Shown here piece after piece: positions 1 through 9,654 of a stretch of DNA of 64,000 bases; the stretch's first letter is position 1, and the number at the start of each line of letters is the position of its first letter. The stretch covers positions 72,411,012 to 72,475,011 of the forward strand of contig JAOWCC010000577.1 of NCBI GenBank assembly GCA_030867875.1, written 5' to 3'. The notes under the pieces were generated by a model that made no database searches, was not told the origin of the DNA, and worked only from the letters and a program-made list of their open reading frames with translations. The position numbers and the translations under genes are program-made. The stretch is from Actinernus sp. WN-2022. Its lineage: Eukaryota > Cnidaria > Anthozoa > Actiniaria > Actinernidae.

Positions 1-443
1 CCAGATACATGGAACAAGACGCTAGCTAGAGCTACAAAGCGACCTGCTTTAAGTGATAGCAGACCAGTTGCAGCACTGATCTCGTTGCGGACTAGATGCT
101 CTTCTTGTAGGTCTTTGATCAGTGCTTCCTGGGAATCTATGGGCACTAGGTAAGCAGCTAAGCGGGTAGCTAGACGCATCACACCATCGACTAAGCTTCC
201 TGTTATTTGCTGAGCTAGAACGGCCTGGTACCTTCTATATAATCTATCTACTTCTTTTTCAGATAGTCTAGAAATGTCTCCTAGAGAGAAATGTTTACCT
301 AGATAATCCTTCGTTGTACCCGTTGCAGCCAAAATTGCAAGTGCTTCGCGGTTGTCTGTTGCTGGAAGACATGGGTCCTCTGTCTTTGGTGGTGGGCCTG
401 TTACGTCCTCGCCTAGTAGGGCACATATTTCTTCATCATCCAT
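1..443 (-). CDS. Element 1: conserved Polinton-type protein of unknown function (cut by window edge)
   Basis: The frame is open from an ATG at 443 leftwards to base 1, about 147 codons, so the C-terminus is missing only because the window ends. It aligns along its length with the 182-aa protein at 17444-17992 of element 2, sharing the stretches GEDVTGPPP, LGDISRL and SQEALIKDLQE. It looks mainly helical, with a hydrophobic Ala/Leu-rich part towards the end. I do not recognise a function. The start overlaps the 3' end of the packaging ATPase gene by 31 bp, against 8 bp in element 2. A small virion or membrane-associated protein is plausible from context only. Confidence 0.75.
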   Translation of the reverse strand, partial: MDDEEICALLGEDVTGPPPKTEDPCLPATDNREALAILAATGTTKDYLGKHFSLGDISRLSEKEVDRLYRRYQAVLAQQITGSLVDGVMRLATRLAAYLVPIDSQEALIKDLQEEHLVRNEISAATGLLSLKAGRFVALASVLFHVS

Positions 444-1057
444 GATAATATATCATAGGTGCGGGTAGCTCTAACACTACTGCAAATAAAAGGATGTCGT
501 AAACAAAAGCATATGCGAGCAAACTTGTGAGACCGAAGCACTGCTCGTAACTCTCCACCTTCTTGCGAGCCTCCATAGTCCTCGAACAGCCTTTTTCCAT
601 CTATAGTCGATGCGGTATGAAAGGCAACTACAACAGCTACGTTTTCGCGGAAAGGTTTGCATATGCTTGTTAATTGTTGGGATAGCACCCAAATAGAGAG
701 CCCTATATGTCGGAATGCCAGATCTACGAGCTTATCAGTTCTTCTTTTTACATCTTTCGAGGCAGCACAATCATCTAGAATCAATAGCGTATTGGTACCT
801 ACCCAAAAGGCGGCACAAATATTCAATGCGGCATTGATAGCATCCTGTTGTGGTGATACAACATAGAAGTGTGGATCCCGATTGGCAAATCCCCGATAGG
901 TTTTGTTGTAGGCGTATGTGGGGCAAACTAATACTATATAGTCAAACTTACAACGAAATGGTCCACGAAGCTGCTCTATTAGAAATGCTGTTTTTCCACA
1001 ATTTGTGGGTCCTACTATGAGTGAGTTGAATGGAATGTGTTCTACCAGGGAATCCAT
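413..1057 (-). CDS. Element 1: A32-like (FtsK/HerA) DNA-packaging ATPase
   Basis: A 214-aa P-loop ATPase. Walker A is GPTNCGKT (residues 16-23) and Walker B is LLILDDC (about 91-97), followed by the WVLSQQLTSI segment typical of A32-like packaging ATPases of Polintons, virophages and large DNA viruses. Such ATPases pump genome DNA into the capsid. It is very similar to the 206-aa copy at 17985-18605; relative to that copy it lacks two residues after DLAF (a 6-nt in-frame difference) and has a longer C-terminus. The ATG overlaps the MCP stop as TAATG. The reading frame is intact although neighbouring genes are broken. Confidence 0.9.
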   Translation of the reverse strand: MDSLVEHIPFNSLIVGPTNCGKTAFLIEQLRGPFRCKFDYIVLVCPTYAYNKTYRGFANRDPHFYVVSPQQDAINAALNICAAFWVGTNTLLILDDCAASKDVKRRTDKLVDLAFRHIGLSIWVLSQQLTSICKPFRENVAVVVAFHTASTIDGKRLFEDYGGSQEGGELRAVLRSHKFARICFCLRHPFICSSVRATRTYDILSWMMKKYVPY

Positions 1058-2304
1058 TAGTATGTAAAGCTACTCAGCGTTCCATTCAATATATTGATCT
1101 GAGCATCCGACAAAACGAAAATATGCATGTTAACAGTTCCACTGCCTCCACTCCTGTGCACTCGGATGTCTATGTCTTTCCCACCCCCTATTTGGGCCAA
1201 GCCATCACCATGGACATTTACATCCTTTGCTGTTCGACAATCGACCAAGATGGCGAATTTGTCGTTGTAAAACTTGGTGGGTGTCATAGGTGTCATTTTC
1301 GGATCGACATCTACTGACGTACCAAAACATCCCTTGGCAGCCTCCCATAAATCTGGTGGTAGTATACCATCTGGAAAGAAGAAATTTGGAATCCCATTAA
1401 CATCTACCTCCACCTTAGTGATGCCTGGATTGGAGAATGCCTCGCTGTCCCGGGCGCCTGCGGTGTGTGGCGCAACGAAGGGTAGAAGTAGTCCAGTAAA
1501 GGATCTCCGTGGGACTGTGAGGTTCTTAGCCACCAAAGTGTCTGATGCCTTGTTGATAGGGACAGTCGTGGAGTGTAAAGCGTGGTTGAAGAGAAAGGCA
1601 GTGCCTGTAGCATATGCGTGCTCTGCTTTTCTGGTGAGTTTTTCATCCTCGATGACCTCATACTCCAGCTGTATGTTGTTTAGCTTGTATGTGCCTATCT
1701 TGGTTGCATCCGTTCCAACCACTATATCGACAGCGGGTGCTAGAACCAAATCAAACGAAATAATGTCGTGGAGGGCGTGGGGATACAGAGCTCCATGTTG
1801 TGTCAGAATGTCAACATCCAATGGGATTCGATGTTTTGAACCATATGCAGCCAGTAGCGCAGTTTCTTCAGTTGTAGATGTTACACCGTTAGTCTTTGAG
1901 CGAAGCTTGTTCATATTCTCTGATTGGATGCCTTGTTGAATCCTAGCTTCTAGCTTTGGAGTAGGAAGATATAGATCGGAATATGTCTGTAGGAGATCTG
2001 GTCGGGCAAGGTCTTCTATTACCTCTGTTCCAAATCTACATCTACGATGAGAGACTAAACAGCGTCCAACGTTGGCTACCACGCGATTGGTCTTGAGCCC
2101 CCCAGACAATACGATGTCACCCAAGAGTGCAAAGCTACCTGGGACTAGAACGATGTTTTCTCCTAGTTTTGGAACCGCGACATAGAGTGTCTCTCCTGGG
2201 TTGGCAGATGATGGTGCAAATGTGCGTCTATATAGGATACGTCGAGCTTTGAGTCCAAGGGGCTCTCTACGTGTTTCTGCGGGAACTAACTTTGATGATA
2301 TCAT
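1057..2304 (-). CDS. Element 1: major capsid protein (double jelly-roll type)
   Basis: A 415-aa protein starting at the ATG at 2304 (MISSK...). The frame stays open upstream to 2457, but that part overlaps the divergent gene, and 2304 matches the start of the element 2 homologue. The central stretch (DLLQTYSDLYL, then QGIQSEN...NKLRS, then DVDILTQHG.LYPHAL) is the conserved core of the capsid protein seen in Polinton/adintovirus-type elements of invertebrates. The double jelly-roll fold is inferred from family membership and cannot be read directly. No stop or frameshift is present. The stop codon overlaps the ATPase start, so the two were probably expressed together. Confidence 0.85.
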   Translation of the reverse strand: MISSKLVPAETRREPLGLKARRILYRRTFAPSSANPGETLYVAVPKLGENIVLVPGSFALLGDIVLSGGLKTNRVVANVGRCLVSHRRCRFGTEVIEDLARPDLLQTYSDLYLPTPKLEARIQQGIQSENMNKLRSKTNGVTSTTEETALLAAYGSKHRIPLDVDILTQHGALYPHALHDIISFDLVLAPAVDIVVGTDATKIGTYKLNNIQLEYEVIEDEKLTRKAEHAYATGTAFLFNHALHSTTVPINKASDTLVAKNLTVPRRSFTGLLLPFVAPHTAGARDSEAFSNPGITKVEVDVNGIPNFFFPDGILPPDLWEAAKGCFGTSVDVDPKMTPMTPTKFYNDKFAILVDCRTAKDVNVHGDGLAQIGGGKDIDIRVHRSGGSGTVNMHIFVLSDAQINILNGTLSSFTY

Positions 2305-2338
2305 ATTGAATATAGCAAGATATATAGTTAAGTTCAAT
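2305..2338. promoter_or_regulatory. Element 1: short divergent promoter
   Basis: Only 34 bp separate the MCP ATG (minus) from the ATG at 2339 (plus). The spacer contains TATATAGTTA, and both starts sit in a TTCAATATG-like context, forming an imperfect palindrome. The same arrangement recurs at 19841-19874 in element 2. Confidence 0.6.
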
Positions 2339-3414
2339 ATGGCTGATGTTGATGTCGACCCGGATGAGGAAAATCCTGCACGAGCCGAAGGGGGTGGAGG
2401 CGACGATGATGGTACTGTTGACGAAGAGGAATGGAACTCGATGCTTGGGGGTGACACGACTACGGAGCAAGAGGGTGAAAGGTTCCAAATGAAAACCAGA
2501 CGTGACTATAGCAAAGAAAGCGAAAGGAAACCTCGTTTTCAGAGGAAAATGAGGCCACCTTGGTGGAAATCCTCGAGATGGAAGATATCCGCGCTGAGGA
2601 GGTCAGAGTCAACTATCAAGGGTTCATCTTTAAACAAGACATATCAGACAGGGCAAAGGAGATGCTGATAAGCGCTGTCCATGACCACTATCCCGATGCG
2701 GGGGTTCGGCACCCAATCGAGGTAGCAAGCATATGGGATGCTGAGAAGAAAAGGGGTAGAATTTACGTACGAGAGTTTGGAAGCGATAAGGCTCCTACCC
2801 CCTTGACTACCTGGACGTCTGATAGATATAAGAAGCTGAGTGCCGAACTCAAAAAAGCTCTAGGGCCTACAAACGAAGAGGCAGCTCGGGAAGTCGTTGT
2901 AGCTGAGGAACAGCTCAATGCTCGGCTCGAACAAGCAGAAGGCATACTACAAGACCCCACGTCAACCGAGGCTCAGAGAGAAGCAGATAGGAAGGAGATA
3001 GCAACCACCCATGAGGAAATGGCAGTCCTAGAACGCAGAGAAGAACGCCTACGAGAACTTTTGCCGCTGCGCGATAGGGTCAAGGCGATTTTCAAGAAGT
3101 ACGGGGTTGGTATACTTGGTATACTGGCCGTAGTAGGTACAGTGATTGGTGCAATAGTTTCCAATCTGATGAAGGCAGTTCCCGCGATACCGAAGAGTTG
3201 GCCCGACGCTATTAAAGATCCAGTCAAAGCCATTGCCAAATTGTTAAAGGCAGCAGGAAAAAAGCTAGGACCGATTCTACCTACGATGATTGGACCAATC
3301 GCAAGCTTCATATTTAGTTTGGCTGGTGACGTCGTAGGGATCCTAGCAAACAATGTTTGGCTATTGATCGTAGCCGCAGTGGTGTTGGTAATAGAGCAAT
3401 ACAAGCGGCGTTAG
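2339..3414 (+). pseudogene. Element 1: coiled-coil/membrane protein gene broken by one frameshift
   Basis: Counterpart of the 358-aa protein at 19875-20951. The first frame (ATG 2339) encodes the acidic N-terminus up to about base 2540, where homology jumps to another frame that is open to the stop at 3414. The lesion looks like a single-base change around 2538-2542. The second part holds a globular region, a Glu/Arg-rich coiled coil (about 2870-3070) and two hydrophobic segments near the C-terminus, ending in EQYKRR. The stop shares bases with the stop of the convergent gene. Function unknown; probably a virion membrane component. Confidence 0.75.
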
Positions 3415-5240
3415 CGAAATAACCACCACGCAGATCCAGCTGCAGCAATAGTTACCACTGCTAGATTGATCTCGTGTTGTTGAGTAGGCTTTGGTAAGTG
3501 CTCTACTGCAGTGGTACTATGGAGGGCCTTTTTGCTATGTGTGGGAGGTGGAACCTGTTGCTTTGCATCGTGTGGTAATTGTGTCTTTTTGGTGGGTCCT
3601 TCCATAGGTGGTGGTTGGGGGTTAAGGCCCTCCCCATTAACATCGTTTACACCTAACACCATATCTTTTGTGGCCACCAGGATTGGATTTTTATAACCAT
3701 CCTTCTTGCCAAGGTAGTACTCGAGATTGCTTGGTAGTAACCGCACCCCTACAGCTATTGCTAGATCTAGCCTCTTATGTGTGGTTAGTACGACTAGCTT
3801 ATAGTTATTATGGCTTACCACTGAATCGTTTTCAAGAATTGCGCCTTCGACCAATGCCTTATACTCTTCTCTAACGCTGTGTCTATCTATGATGGATCCA
3901 TTAGGTTGTTGTGGGCACCTATAACACAATATGCGAAAGCCTCGACCGATCTAGTCAACCTACCCAATCCGGCGTCCGTCAAACCCTTTCCGATTGGTGG
4001 CGTAAACCAATTGTATTGTTTCCCTTCGGAATCGTCGTTCCGAATAAAAGATATCAGATGTCCCTTGTCCGACTTTCCACCCTCATCAGCGAACTTCTGG
4101 CCAATTGAGTTCGGATACGCATTCGCATCCGTGTCATGTGAGCGCTCTTTGTAGGTATTCTCATATCCTGAAGGGGCTAACAAGAAAATATCACCAAGGC
4201 CATGGTTCCGACCTCCTTTCCATCGGAAGTCAGGAGTACTAGACAAACCAAACTCGATGCATAATTTCTCAAGAGCTGCTTTGCTGTAGAGGTTATCACG
4301 CTGTTTGAAAGCAGGGTCATTAGGTAGAGGTACGCCATGTTTACCACCAAGTTCATGTAGAATTCTTCGTATTGTGAAATATGTGTGAAATCGTAGGAAC
4401 CCTTGAACGACTGGTGGGTATGTTTTGAAAGTAGGATCAAACAACGACACTCCACATCCAGAAGTTGCACACCACGTTTCGAAATTCAACTGTTGAGGCC
4501 AATATTTGAAATCCGGACCTGATAACCAATGATGAGACTCCTTCGATGTCATATGCTTTACGACGCTCTCCTTGAATATGTTCATAACACCTGCTTTGAA
4601 CTTTTTCGTAGGTGTGACATATATCCATAGATTGGTGAGATCGATATCTTGTGCTTTTTCAGTATCGGGGGTTGCTGCGATAGAATATTTCGCACTTAGG
4701 TCTAGCGTCAACGTAGATGGAAAACCATCATGCAAGTCCAACAGCGCGTTATCGATACGTTTTTGAAGGGCAGCAGGTAGCTTGGAGACATCATTACCAT
4801 AGACCACATAGCCAGAATCCCCATCTCGAAACGAAATACTCGTTGAATATTTGCCCGGACCATCTATTGATGAAAATCCGCATGTGGGTATCTTTTCTTA
4901 AACTTCGCTAACAGATTAGCAATCAGTGCTGCGACCTTTTCATTTTATTCTCTACAATCGTGTTTGGAAAGACCTCTGTGCTTCCGCGCGAATAGTACCC
5001 TCTCATAAACTGTTTTGTCACCAAGTGCTAAGCTAAGAGCCTTGCCTGTGCGCCCAAGCCAACCCATTAACTTGCCTCCACCTGTCTTAGTAGGAGGACC
5101 TTCGTCTGTGAACACTCGGTGGGACATCCCCCGGTCATTAAAATTGACATTATCAGAAGTGGGTTCAAACCAACCAAGTACGGCCTCATACGCGATCGAT
5201 CAGGAAATAGATACTTGAACTGTCGCCACGCTTCCGTCAT
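3411..5240 (-). pseudogene. Element 1: large putative virion protein gene, several lesions
   Basis: Degenerate counterpart of the 561-aa protein at 20948-22633. The C-terminal part (3411 to about 3905, ending in a hydrophobic WWLFR tail) and the central part (about 3887-4850, with the WCATSGCGVS motif) lie in different frames, so there is a frameshift near 3890-3905. Further lesions are a short deletion near 4870-4880 that breaks the frame and a stop near 4948. The N-terminal region (about 4950-5240) is unlike the N-terminus of element 2 and is itself split between frames near 5140. The expected start is the ATG at 5240 in the divergent promoter. Confidence 0.75.
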
Positions 5241-5284
5241 ATTGAAGCTATGCATACATACAGTTTATGACTTCAATATATAAA
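5241..5284. promoter_or_regulatory. Element 1: divergent promoter
   Basis: A 44-bp spacer between divergent starts at 5240 (-) and 5285 (+), bounded on both sides by TTGAAG/CTTCAATAT half-sites around an AT-rich centre. It mirrors the spacer at 22634-22676. Confidence 0.5.
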
Positions 5285-5956
5285 ATGGTGCTCTTATTTG
5301 TCACCACCACATCGGCTGACCATACGGTCTACTTCGATCAACCTATTCGTATCAACAACATTTCGCTAGTCGAGGTAACTTTTGAGAATAGTTGGTGGAA
5401 CCTAACAGAGGATGCGACTTTCTGGTGGTCTACCCAAGAAAGCATGTCGTTCCCACTCAATGTTTCTATGGGACGCCACGATATGGCAAGCCTCCAAATA
5501 TACTTTAAAACTGCGATTGATGCTGGCATCATAAAATTCGTGAAAGCCTTGCCGACTGGGAATTGGACCCTTAACGTCAAGAACCCGATTCTACTTAGCG
5601 GAAATATCTGCACACTGTTGGGTATTAATACAGATGGGAGGGATGCGGCTACCGAAGCAGCCATACAAGTAGGTAGCTACGATCTGACGCTACAAGATAT
5701 CCACACAGCGTATGTCAACTGCGACGTGGTGGATTCCAGCTTTTCAATTCGAGATGGAAAACGATCGGAAGTCTTAGCTAGATTACAGATCCGAGGCGGT
5801 AGATTCGCAGAATCAACATGTGCTTCACTACAACCACTAACTGTCAAAGCTGTAGGGTCGATAAGAAACAGCCTTCGCCTGACAATTTGCGACGAGAAGG
5901 GTAACACCATAGACTTTCGTGGTCGTCCGATAGGCTACGTATTGAAGATTGAGTAA
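5285..5956 (+). CDS. Element 1: putative penton-like/minor capsid protein
   Basis: An intact 223-aa protein; the ATG at 5285 is preferred over an upstream start at 5267 because it aligns with MVLL... in element 2. It is rich in alternating beta-like stretches and ends with DEKGNTIDFRGRPIGY, a pattern of the last strands of a jelly-roll. By position beside the MCP and size it could be the minor capsid (penton) protein of a Polinton. This is inference from context and strand pattern; another virion protein is possible. Confidence 0.55.
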   Translation: MVLLFVTTTSADHTVYFDQPIRINNISLVEVTFENSWWNLTEDATFWWSTQESMSFPLNVSMGRHDMASLQIYFKTAIDAGIIKFVKALPTGNWTLNVKNPILLSGNICTLLGINTDGRDAATEAAIQVGSYDLTLQDIHTAYVNCDVVDSSFSIRDGKRSEVLARLQIRGGRFAESTCASLQPLTVKAVGSIRNSLRLTICDEKGNTIDFRGRPIGYVLKIE

Positions 5957-5975
5957 GTTATAGCATAGCTATATA
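5957..5975 (+). promoter_or_regulatory. Element 1: short intergenic start region
   Basis: Only 19 bp lie between the stop at 5956 and the next ATG at 5976. They contain GTTATAGCATAGCTATATA, a variant of the element-wide TATA core. Confidence 0.45.
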
Positions 5976-6596
5976 ATGGCAAGCGATTCAATTCAACCAA
6001 TTCCAACGGCACCAAATCTCTATCCCCAGCTAACTGGAGAGAATTTTCGGCTGCAAACAGTCCGTGATACGCTTTCGGATATAGAAACCCAAGAAAAACA
6101 TTACGAAGGTGTGCGTAAAAAATATGCCCGTGCGCAGATAATAGTTCACGGCGTCGCTGTGGTAACAGGAGGACTATCTGTGATTTTGTCAAGCTTAGGT
6201 TTAGCAGTTGCTCTAACCGGGGTTGGTTTCGTGATTGGCCTGCCACTTGGCGTTATCGGCGGACTCTGTGGGGTAATTTCGGCCGCTACGACTATTGAGG
6301 CTAAAAAACTTGGAATAAAAGTTTCTAAACATGAGAAAACCATCATGTTGGCTAGATCGAAAATTAATACGATTCGCGATCTAGTGTCAAAAGCCCTACG
6401 CGATGAAAATGTGTCTGACGCCGAACACAATCTCATCCTCGCTGAGGCAGAAAAATACGAGGCTATGAGAGTTGAAATTCGCCACAAAACTTCGGCTAGT
6501 TCAGGTTCGGAACGAATAGGTGAAAAAAGCGTGGAACAAATTCGAGCCGAACTCAAGCAAGAACTGCGAGCACATCTTGGCAGTCTAGTGGGATAA
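5976..6596 (+). CDS. Element 1: conserved membrane-interacting protein of unknown function
   Basis: A 206-aa protein close to the 203-aa protein at 23359-23970. A Pro-rich N-terminus is followed by a helical segment (about 25-50), two Gly/Ala/Val-rich hydrophobic stretches (about 54-75 and 82-103, with GLPLGVIGGLCG) and a charged helical C-terminal half with SKALRDEN. Small glycine-rich hydrophobic pairs suggest membrane insertion. Function not recognised. The frame is intact although the element is decaying. Confidence 0.7.
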   Translation: MASDSIQPIPTAPNLYPQLTGENFRLQTVRDTLSDIETQEKHYEGVRKKYARAQIIVHGVAVVTGGLSVILSSLGLAVALTGVGFVIGLPLGVIGGLCGVISAATTIEAKKLGIKVSKHEKTIMLARSKINTIRDLVSKALRDENVSDAEHNLILAEAEKYEAMRVEIRHKTSASSGSERIGEKSVEQIRAELKQELRAHLGSLVG

Positions 6597-6601
6597 AAAA
6601 A

Positions 6602-6650
6602 TTGAAATGTCCTATGAGAGAAATAAACGGGGGTTTTATTTTCACTTTGC
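6602..6650 (-). pseudogene. Relic: 3' end of TFIIB-like gene (element 1)
   Basis: Aligns with 23974-24022 of element 2, the last codons of the transcription-factor gene, including CCTATGA and TTTCACTTTGC. The match stops at about 6650, where unrelated DNA begins. Confidence 0.6.
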
Positions 6651-7262
6651 TAAGAACAGCTGCGCTTAATTCGTATAAATTACCGTGTTGTTTTGGTTCG
6701 TATGTAAATTTCTGTCTAGCCACGTCAGACTATGTCACGGCCCACTGTGAACGACATATATACAATATTTTACACATACGTCATTGTCTAGCACATGTGG
6801 CCTCACGGTTCTGCGCTGGTCTTGAGGGAAAATGGAGGCCCCTTTAGACCAGAGTTCGAATCCTGCGGGGGCCATATGTGGTAGATCGGTTTGTGTGGAG
6901 TAAAAAGCCTCCAGCTCCACACAAATCGTAGCGCGTCTGTCGATGTGGCAGAAGTTGAATAAATACAGTAGAAATAATGTCAATCCTGGGTCGGGTGCTT
7001 GGGTAGAGCTTACGGATACTCGAATAGAGTTCCAAGGAGTGCCGGTTGTGCCTCAACCAGTTAGGACAGGTTCCAAATAACAGTAGAACAAATACAGTAT
7101 AACAAATACAGTGAAAAAAGCCGGGCCCGGCAAACAAAAAGCAAAAACCTCTCTAGGAACGAAAATGGCGAAGGAAGGAAAAAGACGAAAGTGGTTCCTA
7201 GAGAGGTTCTGGTGACACCAGTTTTTATTCTTATGTATTTTTATTTCTTTTTTAAATTAGGC
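6651..7262. other. About 610-bp insertion inside the relic TFIIB-like gene
   Basis: This DNA has no counterpart in element 2. It contains a tRNA-like stretch (6798-6874), a hairpin of CTCCACACAAA arms (6888-6930) and a second hairpin with 15-nt arms CCTCTCTAGGAAC / GTTCCTAGAGAGG (7145-7208). It may be one or more non-autonomous mobile elements; I could not define clean ends or a target-site duplication. Confidence 0.45.
6798..6874 (+). other. tRNA-like sequence (SINE head or tRNA pseudogene)
   Basis: About 77 bases with complementary ends (TGGCCTC / GGGGGCCA) and a B-box-like AGTTCGAATCC. The T-stem pairs poorly and the A box is weak, so a functional tRNA is unlikely. Confidence 0.35.
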
Positions 7263-7410
7263 TCTATCACTAGTTAGACCATGTTTTGTATAGATGGGCT
7301 CGAAGTGTGAATGGTAAGCAAGCACAGTACTCTGATATCTTAGAACACTTCCTTACACATTTCGTGTCCTTCCCTCGCATCAACCAACTACAAGTTATTA
7401 TCTCATCCGC
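7263..7410 (-). pseudogene. Relics of TFIIB-like and zinc-protein genes joined by a deletion (element 1)
   Basis: 7263-7318 matches 24032-24087 (3' part of the TFIIB-like gene; GTGAATGGTAAG versus GGGAATGGTAAG). 7355-7410 matches about 25436-25492 (5' part of the Cys-rich gene; TCCTTCCCTC, ATCAACCAA, ACAAGTTATT). In element 2 these lie about 1.35 kb apart, so element 1 lost the middle. No TIR of the AGTAGTATAG type follows, so its right end is lost or unrecognisable. Confidence 0.65.
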
Positions 7411-9224
7411 CATAGTGTGATATATACCTAATAATAGCCTTTCTCTAATTGCTGTTTAAACGATACAACAAATGGGTACAACATCTATGGAACCCCGGAG
7501 ATAATAAGTTGGGATTTGGTGCAACAAATACGATGGGGGAAGGGGGTCATCAAATGTGACATAAAACTGAAAATAAATTTGCTGCGCCAGAAGCAACATA
7601 ATATATACTACTTATGTTCAAACATGCCGTCTGCCTGATAATCGAAATCAAAAACCCGAGCGCGAACATTCTGTCCGTTCGTGTCTGCATTTATTTACAT
7701 GCAGATTTCAAATACGCAGAAAGGTGAAACTCAGAAGCCCAGTACTATTAAAGTCAGAATTAATTTACTCATCAGCAACTCAAAAAGACAACCTTTCGGG
7801 TGGACTTATTTACCTCGAGCTCCAGCTGTCAACCTCCAATTTTGGAGTAAGACTCGACTGTGTTACATTTTCATGCAAAAATGTGGAATTAAAAATGTCT
7901 TTGCATCAATGTTTCCCTTATGCCAAACTTAGAAATTAATAAATTCATGTTCCTCTTGCCTTTTGTCTTGGTGTTTACAAAGATGAGAAGTGAACACAAA
8001 ACTATATTATACATGTTGATCTTTGGCTTTTATTATTATGTATATACATTTGGTGTAATGGTACATTGTGTACCCTCTTGTTCTCCTATTTCTTGATTTT
8101 ATAATTTTTATAATATATTTATTATTCTTAATAAATTATTGTCTGCAGATAAATATTCAGAGCAAATATGAAAAAAGAAACAATGCAGGACACAAAGCAA
8201 ACTAGGTAATTGAGAATTGTCATTAATACAGTCTTACTTTAACTGGAGTAGTGCACTTTTAGAACAAGCTAATACACTTACTAGTCCATGATTAACAAGA
8301 GTTTAGAATATCTAGCCTGTTGGCAAAGGGAGGGGGCAGCTGCCCCTCCTGTGCCCAGTCCCAGAAGACTCTTTTACTCTATCCTTTCTAGCACCATTTT
8401 GCAGAAATTTCATGTGGTCATTAGCCATATTTTCATATGATCTTGCACAATACATGGTACCATCTCTCTTGTCAAAAGGTCAAAAGCTTCATACTATTGC
8501 AGTGTGACTAGTGAAAGTACATTTCCGGCAATGAGCCTCGATTTTGCATTTGACAAAATAGGCAAAAGTACCTTCCATTTGGAGTCTGCCCCTGAATCCT
8601 GTACAGCTATTCCATGTCACCTCCATATGTAATCTGAACTTCCTTGAAGTAGTCACGGTTACTTTTCTCTAATTCATTTCTTGTTTCTGTTTCAGGTCTT
8701 TCTTTTGAGGACTCTTCAGCGCATGTCTGGATCTGAATGAAATAGATATTATGTGTACTGTCATTGTCAGGGACCTGATGCTATGAACAAATTAAAGTAT
8801 AGAAGCTCCTGCCATAGAAAAAAAAATTCGTTTAAGGACCTGTTATTTAATGTGGATGGGAGGGCTGGGGGATGGGGGGGGGGGGGGGGGGGGGAGGGTT
8901 GTAGAAAAAACAGTCTTTAAAGTTTTTTTTAAAGTTTAGGAAATTTCCCATTAAAAAATGATGGAGGGGGACCTTAGAATTCCTTGAAGTGTCATAGGGG
9001 TCTTTTCAGAATTATTGATTTGCCTACTGGGACTTCAATTTTGTAGACTTTCAAAAAGTTGTTTAATTAGCTAATTAGATAACCGCTTTTTTGTTCAATT
9101 GACACCCGACCCCTAAAAGGTACCGCTTTACATAGAAATGTCTCTGTTTGATCGTGGATACCCTAAGCGGTACCAATCTCCTGATTTTGACCCCTAAAAG
9201 GTACGACTAGCATCCATGTACCAC
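7411..9224. other. Intergenic host DNA
   Basis: AT-rich DNA without a gene that I can support. It contains a G-run at 8874-8895 and, at about 8325-8375, a segment (GGCAGCTGCCCC... CCAGTCCCAGAAG) with a relative near 32500-32540, so it probably belongs to a dispersed repeat. Confidence 0.5.
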
Positions 9225-9422
9225 TCACATAAGGAAGTCCCCCCCCCCCTGGGCTTGTTTGCCTTCCCTGCTATGGCATAAAACGGCCTGCCTGCAACTG
9301 TTGCACAACTTTCCACTTCTTTCCCCCACACCAAAGCACTCCTTAAAACTGTTTTCATAAACCTTGCTATCATCAAACTTCGAAGAACTTTTACATAAAC
9401 AAATACAGCACAAACCTTTCAT
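9225..9422 (-). CDS. SINHCAF/FAM60A-like N-terminal domain fragment (exon or pseudogene)
   Basis: An open frame with CCICLCKSSSKFDD, then KECFG...RSGKLCNSC. This resembles the conserved Cys-rich N-terminal domain of SINHCAF/FAM60A, a subunit of the SIN3-HDAC co-repressor complex. After CNSC the similarity fades and the frame runs into a C/G homopolymer (9239-9250), so only a fragment is present or an exon boundary lies there. I see no convincing continuation within the window. It could be a partial exon, a retro-copied fragment or a relic. Confidence 0.4.
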   Translation of the reverse strand: MKGLCCICLCKSSSKFDDSKVYENSFKECFGVGERSGKLCNSCRQAVLCHSREGKQAQGGGDFLM

Positions 9423-9513
9423 TGTTTTGGAAACAAAACTTTATTCCTTCCTTTTAAATACTGCTGTTTACTTCCGGTTCATGTGTTTGTTAGCGCGCGC
9501 GAGCGTTAAGAAA

Positions 9514-9654
9514 ATGGCGGGAATTTCCGCGGACGGCTTTTCTAATGAGAAACCGCTGAATTCGATCTTGCGTGAAGGCGCTCTTTTAGCCAATTCCCAT
9601 GATACCGAGCGGGTAATTAGTTGGCGCTTCTACAAGGTCGTGTGTGGCCCGTAA
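9514..9654 (+). CDS. Short open frame, possible first exon
   Basis: ATG at 9514 in a good AAAATGG context, with a locally GC-richer, CpG-containing surround (GCGCGCGAGCG just upstream), divergent from the SINHCAF-like fragment. It encodes 46 residues with no recognised domain. The CpG context could mark a bidirectional promoter, but coding status is unproven. Confidence 0.25.
   Translation: MAGISADGFSNEKPLNSILREGALLANSHDTERVISWRFYKVVCGP

Noticed and set aside
1274..1939. 221-aa open frame on the plus strand
   Set aside because: Antisense to the MCP gene, without own promoter or recognisable domain; its counterpart is not conserved in element 2.
6798..6874. Functional tRNA gene
   Set aside because: Weak A box and poor T-stem pairing; kept only as tRNA-like.
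7145..7208. Hairpin as a third copy of the 16065/24998 hairpin family
   Set aside because: Arms and loop are unrelated in sequence and it lies in inserted DNA.
8868..8895. G-run as a functional G-quadruplex regulator
   Set aside because: A plain homopolymer of uncertain length in repeat-rich DNA with no gene nearby.
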